DNA of 64,000 nucleotides from a virus. The notes under the pieces are model-generated. The model made no database searches. It had not been told where the DNA came from and saw nothing but the letters and a program-made list of their open reading frames with translations. Where the stretch lies: IMG/VR virus record IMGVR_UViG_3300042448_002155, positions 49,715 through 113,714 of that record, one strand, 5' to 3'. This document shows, piece by piece, positions 60,553-64,000 of the stretch. The translations under genes and the position numbers were made by a program. The first letter of the stretch is position 1. Every line of letters begins with the position of its first letter.

Positions 60553-63500
60553 ATGAAAGTTTCAACCACCACCAATAACAGTCCAAAGGAGGACGCCATG
60601 AAGCAAGCAAGAACTACTGGCAAGATCTACGCGGGTTCAGGCTCACGTAGCCTAAAGCTAGATGCGGAAATGTTCACTCGGGTGTTTAATCGCCTAATTG
60701 AAATGATTCGCGAAACCAAGCCAGCCATGCTTATCACAGGTATGGCTGAAGGTTTTGACGAAGCTCTGGCATTGGCAGCCATGGCTACCCAAACGCCATT
60801 GAAGGCCATGATCCCCTATAAGGGCTATGGCAATCACTATTGGGGTAAGGCATCCATTACTGGTCAGAGCCGTTTAACTGAGTACAGGGACATCCTTACC
60901 TATGCCCAGTCTACGGGAGGAGTGGAGTACATCTGCTCAGATAAGAAAGGCCCTGACGGTCGTTGGGCTATGACTCATCGCAATGAAGCCATGGCTAATG
61001 CTTGCCATAAGGCTTGGGTCTACAACCCTACTACGGCCGGGACAAAGCAGTTCCATGACTATTGCGTGGCCAACCAAATTCCGCACTACATCATCAAATT
61101 CAACGATGGGGAAGGCCCTGGGGATACACCTCAGACGCCAACCCCAGAAGGTCCAAAGGAGGACAAAGCAATGAAGAAATACCTAGTTAAGTACACAGAC
61201 GGCACTGAAGAGGTGATCGTCACGGACAAGGGAATCCTTGGATTAACCCAAGACCTCAAAGATGCAGGAAAGGGTTGTTCTATCAAAACCTATAAGGAGG
61301 AAGTTATGGAAATGACTCAGATCAAAACTGAGAAGCAAGTTACACCAGAGGCAGCTCTTATCAAGCGAGAACTGCTTAGCCCTGAAACTCAGGAGTGGTT
61401 ACTCTCCGTCTTGGAGAACGAGATTGCTCCAATGCTGGTCAAGGACATCAGTTCTTATGCGCCTGGTCGTATGCGGACCTGGATGCCGTACGAAGCTCCC
61501 CTTGATACGTCCGCTAGCAAGAACAAGCCATTCGTGCCCGGAGTCCTGCACGATGAGCTCTGGCAGTTCATCGTTGACCTATGCCACAAGCATGGGATGA
61601 AAGCGCAAACCTGTCTCATCTCAAAGGGTGGGAACATCAAACCTCACCGAGACACCACTTATGCTGATGCCTGGGCCATGGGCATAAATCTGGGTGTCTG
61701 CAACTGGCACATCAGCTCTACCCGAGATGGAGCCAAGCCGGACTTCACCATGAACCTTAAAGGAGGGGAAGTGTTTGCATTTAATAGTAAGCACGTACAT
61801 GCAGTGACAGACGCTGCATCAGACCGATGGGCAATCAATGTGTGGGCAATTGCTGACACAAAGGCAGCTCAGACCGCTCAAATTCATGAGCGAATCACTC
61901 AGATGCTTGAGGACAATCCTCGGGTAGCTGAATTCATCGACCATCACCAACCAGGTGCTGGCAAAACAGAAAGGGAGGAAGTCGTGGAGACACCTCAGAT
62001 CAAGGCCGTAGACGCATCCATTCAAGAAGTCATTGAACCAAATAAGGAGCAGAAAGTTATGGACACACCTCAGATCAAAGGAGATATGAATATGTACAGC
62101 TGGATTGAACAGCCAGATATGACTACCCATACCGGTTGGGATAAGGACCGCAAACAGGTCGACGCAATGTTCGGAGAGCAAATCCGGACAGTGTTGACCA
62201 ACAATCCAACGCCTAAGCAGCGTCAGGACATGGCAAACGCCACACTGGGCACTGGTGCAACGATCATTGATGCAGTCAAGGGACTGTGGATGATGCCTGT
62301 CAAGATGGGCGAATACATCTTCCCAATGCTTGAGCGTCTGGGCAATGCGGGAGTTAGGTTCACCCTAGAGGTGCACCCGCTCAAGTACGCAGCCCTCTGG
62401 TACGATGCCAGAACCGGATTCGAGACTCGCTTTGGGGACATCTGGTCCAACGGTGCAAACCTCAAATGGGTTGACGCAGCCCACCTCTACACCATTCGAC
62501 TGGAGGGCATTCCGGTTGGAACTGAGTTCGACTGGACTCAAGTAGGTCTAGAAGTAAAGGATGCAAAGAAGATGGGTAAGCGCCTTGCAGAGCTCACTCG
62601 TCTTGTGCATAAAGATGCATGGACATGGTTTCAGCACAAGGCTGTAATCATCAAGCCCGAGGTTGGGGCACTGGATCCTGCGTTCGAGATCATCAAGCAC
62701 GATGGCCTCAATGCCGTAAAGCGTTCTGCCCTACCTAAGGGTGTTCGCAAGTATGACCGAATCATGGGTCGTGTATTTTGCTCCATCGTTGTGGACGGAA
62801 AGACTGTCCCCGTACTCGTCAAGGGTGACTACTTGGTGGTCAATGATGACATGTGGATCCATGGACATGCTCATTTGGCTATCCACATGGAGAACGCTAA
62901 GACCGAGGTCACACTTGCTGCTGGCCAGAAAGATCTTGCTACCTGGTGGAATCATGAGCCTTTGCACGTGACCACATGGGATCAGCAAACTCTCATCAAC
63001 TACCCCAACATTCTGACCGTTGAGGATATGGAAGCTGACTACCTCCATGAGATGAATGGAATTGACGAGGCACTTAAGCAGGGACGTCTCCCAGGTCAGA
63101 CAGAAGTTGAGGACATAGAAGTCCATACCGATGCATTCGAGGTCGCACCTAAGGCTGACGAAATCGAAAAGCGTGAGTCTTTGGCAAAGTACGCCAAGGA
63201 TGCAGGTTTCGATCCTCGGATGTTTGAGAACCTCATCGGTATGTCACTGATGGGCTTCGTAGATAGCAAGTCACGTGAACTCCGCTTTGATGGAAACATG
63301 AAAGGCTTCCATGGTAAGCACATGGTGACCATGCGTAACTCATTCCGTGCAGGGTGCGTTACTCGCGAATTCCTAGAAGCTTTTGTTGGTGACGGAGCTT
63401 TTGCAGGAGTTTCCACGCCTACCTCACACGCTTATTATGATGAGCGTTGGGGCATGGTTTGGAATGGTGATCACTTCGCACGTTCCTTTGAACTGCACGG

Positions 63501-64000
63501 CACTCATGATGGTGACGATGTTCACTTCGTGTTGCCGATCAAGGTTTGGTCGAAAGATCCGACTACGATTGCTGCGCTTAAGGCTGCGGGAGTTCTTCTT
63601 CCGGGAGTATCTATCCCTAGCGTAGAGGCAAAGGCCAAAATGCTTCTCATTGTCTTCCGCATCCCCAATGGTGCTGGAGAGTACTCCTTAATGGAGTTTG
63701 ACTTTGCCACATGGCCTCAGACCATTGATTTCGACGAGTCTCTTGTCAAGACTCATGAGTTGAGCTTCCTCAGCGGTTGGGTCAAGCCTCAGTCAATGCT
63801 GATCCCGATCAATATGCCAGGACTTACCACTAGTCGTGTGTACAGCAAGACTGCTTATACCAAGGCAGATTTTGCCATGGACTTCAATGCACAGGTAGTC
63901 AATCCTGGCTTTGGTCAGTTGTGCAATGCTTTGGCTGCGTACAGTCACTTGACTCATGGGGATATCCCAACCTGCATGCCTGATAGCCTGGGCAACTGTG
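60553..64000 (+). CDS. Modular multidomain protein: SLOG domain, microprotein, 2OG-Fe(II) oxygenase-like domain, long polymerase-like region (partial, runs off right edge)
   Basis: The frame is open for 1149 codons to the window edge. Residues 23-182 are a SLOG/YspA-like nucleotide-binding domain (YAGSGSRS, LITGMAEGFDEALALA, MIPYKGYGNHYW, HRNEAMANA, AGTKQFHDY). Residues 207-251 form a 45-residue mini-domain. Residues 275-435 look like a 2-oxoglutarate/Fe(II) oxygenase of the aspartyl-hydroxylase type (HRD at 365-367, H416, R425). From residue 512 the long remainder has a VLVKGDY block (K757) and a HDGDD block (986-989). Start codons with ribosome sites recur in frame between modules at 60598, 61171, 61306, 61984 and 62059. 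Confidence 0.75.
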   Translation, partial: MKVSTTTNNSPKEDAMKQARTTGKIYAGSGSRSLKLDAEMFTRVFNRLIEMIRETKPAMLITGMAEGFDEALALAAMATQTPLKAMIPYKGYGNHYWGKASITGQSRLTEYRDILTYAQSTGGVEYICSDKKGPDGRWAMTHRNEAMANACHKAWVYNPTTAGTKQFHDYCVANQIPHYIIKFNDGEGPGDTPQTPTPEGPKEDKAMKKYLVKYTDGTEEVIVTDKGILGLTQDLKDAGKGCSIKTYKEEVMEMTQIKTEKQVTPEAALIKRELLSPETQEWLLSVLENEIAPMLVKDISSYAPGRMRTWMPYEAPLDTSASKNKPFVPGVLHDELWQFIVDLCHKHGMKAQTCLISKGGNIKPHRDTTYADAWAMGINLGVCNWHISSTRDGAKPDFTMNLKGGEVFAFNSKHVHAVTDAASDRWAINVWAIADTKAAQTAQIHERITQMLEDNPRVAEFIDHHQPGAGKTEREEVVETPQIKAVDASIQEVIEPNKEQKVMDTPQIKGDMNMYSWIEQPDMTTHTGWDKDRKQVDAMFGEQIRTVLTNNPTPKQRQDMANATLGTGATIIDAVKGLWMMPVKMGEYIFPMLERLGNAGVRFTLEVHPLKYAALWYDARTGFETRFGDIWSNGANLKWVDAAHLYTIRLEGIPVGTEFDWTQVGLEVKDAKKMGKRLAELTRLVHKDAWTWFQHKAVIIKPEVGALDPAFEIIKHDGLNAVKRSALPKGVRKYDRIMGRVFCSIVVDGKTVPVLVKGDYLVVNDDMWIHGHAHLAIHMENAKTEVTLAAGQKDLATWWNHEPLHVTTWDQQTLINYPNILTVEDMEADYLHEMNGIDEALKQGRLPGQTEVEDIEVHTDAFEVAPKADEIEKRESLAKYAKDAGFDPRMFENLIGMSLMGFVDSKSRELRFDGNMKGFHGKHMVTMRNSFRAGCVTREFLEAFVGDGAFAGVSTPTSHAYYDERWGMVWNGDHFARSFELHGTHDGDDVHFVLPIKVWSKDPTTIAALKAAGVLLPGVSIPSVEAKAKMLLIVFRIPNGAGEYSLMEFDFATWPQTIDFDESLVKTHELSFLSGWVKPQSMLIPINMPGLTTSRVYSKTAYTKADFAMDFNAQVVNPGFGQLCNALAAYSHLTHGDIPTCMPDSLGNC
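60585..60600 (+). promoter_or_regulatory. In-frame ribosome site and ATG, module 1 (SLOG)
   Basis: AAAGGAGG (60585-60592) lies five bases before ATG 60598, in frame with the upstream ATG 60553. This is a stronger ribosome site than the first, so the SLOG module may start here. Confidence 0.65.
61155..61173 (+). promoter_or_regulatory. In-frame ribosome site and ATG, module 2
   Basis: AAAGGAGG (61155-61162) lies eight bases before ATG 61171, within a CCAAAGGAGGAC segment that also occurs at 60583-60594. The start opens the 45-residue mini-domain. Confidence 0.6.
61294..61308 (+). promoter_or_regulatory. In-frame ribosome site and ATG, module 3 (oxygenase)
   Basis: AAGGAGG (61294-61300) lies five bases before ATG 61306, at the boundary between the mini-domain and the oxygenase-like domain. 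Confidence 0.6.
61971..61986 (+). promoter_or_regulatory. In-frame ribosome site and GTG, module 4
   Basis: AAGGGAGGAA precedes GTG 61984, which opens a short linker containing ETPQIKAVD. A related linker, DTPQIKGD, follows the next internal start. Confidence 0.45.
62044..62088 (+). promoter_or_regulatory. In-frame ribosome sites and ATGs, module 5
   Basis: AAGGAG (62044-62049) precedes ATG 62059, and AAAGGAG (62077-62083) closely precedes ATG 62086. Both are in frame and open the long C-terminal region. Confidence 0.5.

Noticed and set aside
60553-64000. Stop-codon reassignment as the reason for the long open frame
   Set aside because: No TAA, TAG or TGA codon occurs in the frame at all. 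Other genes in the window use all three stops normally, with tight overlaps to the next start.
1-64000. tRNA genes, CRISPR arrays, insertion sequences or an integrase
   Set aside because: I found no cloverleaf-like segments, regular spacer arrays, transposase motifs or recombinase active-site motifs by eye. A computational scan could still find divergent tRNAs.

Overview
The window is part of a large, strictly lytic-looking, contractile-tailed (myovirus-type) double-stranded DNA phage genome, not a bacterial chromosome. It holds a complete head and tail morphogenesis programme: large terminase, portal, protease/scaffold, major capsid, connector proteins, sheath, tube, tail chaperones, giant tape-measure-like proteins and fibres. 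There is no integrase, rRNA, tRNA or housekeeping operon. Two genes run off the window edges, so this is a fragment, and the 52 kb spent on virion genes suggests a genome well above 100 kb. The host cannot be read from the sequence. Shine-Dalgarno sites are strong and sigma70-type promoters with TATAAT boxes are present. Small fibre-associated families typical of aquatic phages hint at an aquatic bacterium, and the RecA resembles actinobacterial RecAs only in a general way.

Layout. (1) 1-53063, all on the minus strand and read right to left: a 53-residue protein, a Clp-type AAA+ ATPase, small zinc-ribbon and glycine-rich proteins, a possible small terminase, a 1179-residue protein with a DEDDh exonuclease domain and a C-terminal membrane segment, two glycine-rich hydrophobic proteins, large terminase, a large Ig-repeat/poly-glycine adhesin and other fibres, portal, glycosyltransferase, prohead protease fused to an acidic scaffold-like region, a probable decoration protein, major capsid protein, a second fibre cluster, connector proteins, two sheath-like proteins, three tube-like paralogues, two paralogous tail chaperones, two giant proteins (2207 and 1617 residues) and baseplate-type genes. 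(2) 53064-53135: a divergent promoter region. (3) 53136-56746, plus strand: a small protein, RecA, a zinc ribbon, an unknown protein, and a multi-motif protein with a possible ADP-ribosyltransferase-type domain. (4) 56787-57066: a shared terminator and a convergent zinc-ribbon gene. (5) 57067-60552: AT-rich spacer, then a rhomboid intramembrane protease and an array of very small genes, each enclosed by near-identical terminators followed by a conserved TTGAGGATAG-type element and a structured leader. (6) 60553-64000, plus strand: one open frame reaching the window edge that joins a SLOG domain, a microprotein, a 2-oxoglutarate/Fe(II) oxygenase-like domain and a long region with RNA-polymerase-like motifs. 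In-frame Shine-Dalgarno plus start codons lie between the modules.

How it fits together. The left 53 kb builds and packs the particle. Many of its larger proteins carry hydrophobic or glycine-zipper segments, as expected of proteins ejected with the DNA. The rightward part is a replication/host-takeover region with recombinase, zinc ribbons, small membrane proteins and modular enzymes. From about 57.4 kb the DNA is visibly richer in G+C than the AT-rich structural region, and gene organisation changes from overlapping operons to individually terminated cassettes. The strongest candidates for something undescribed are the terminator/leader cassette array and the modular 3.4 kb frame with retained internal starts.
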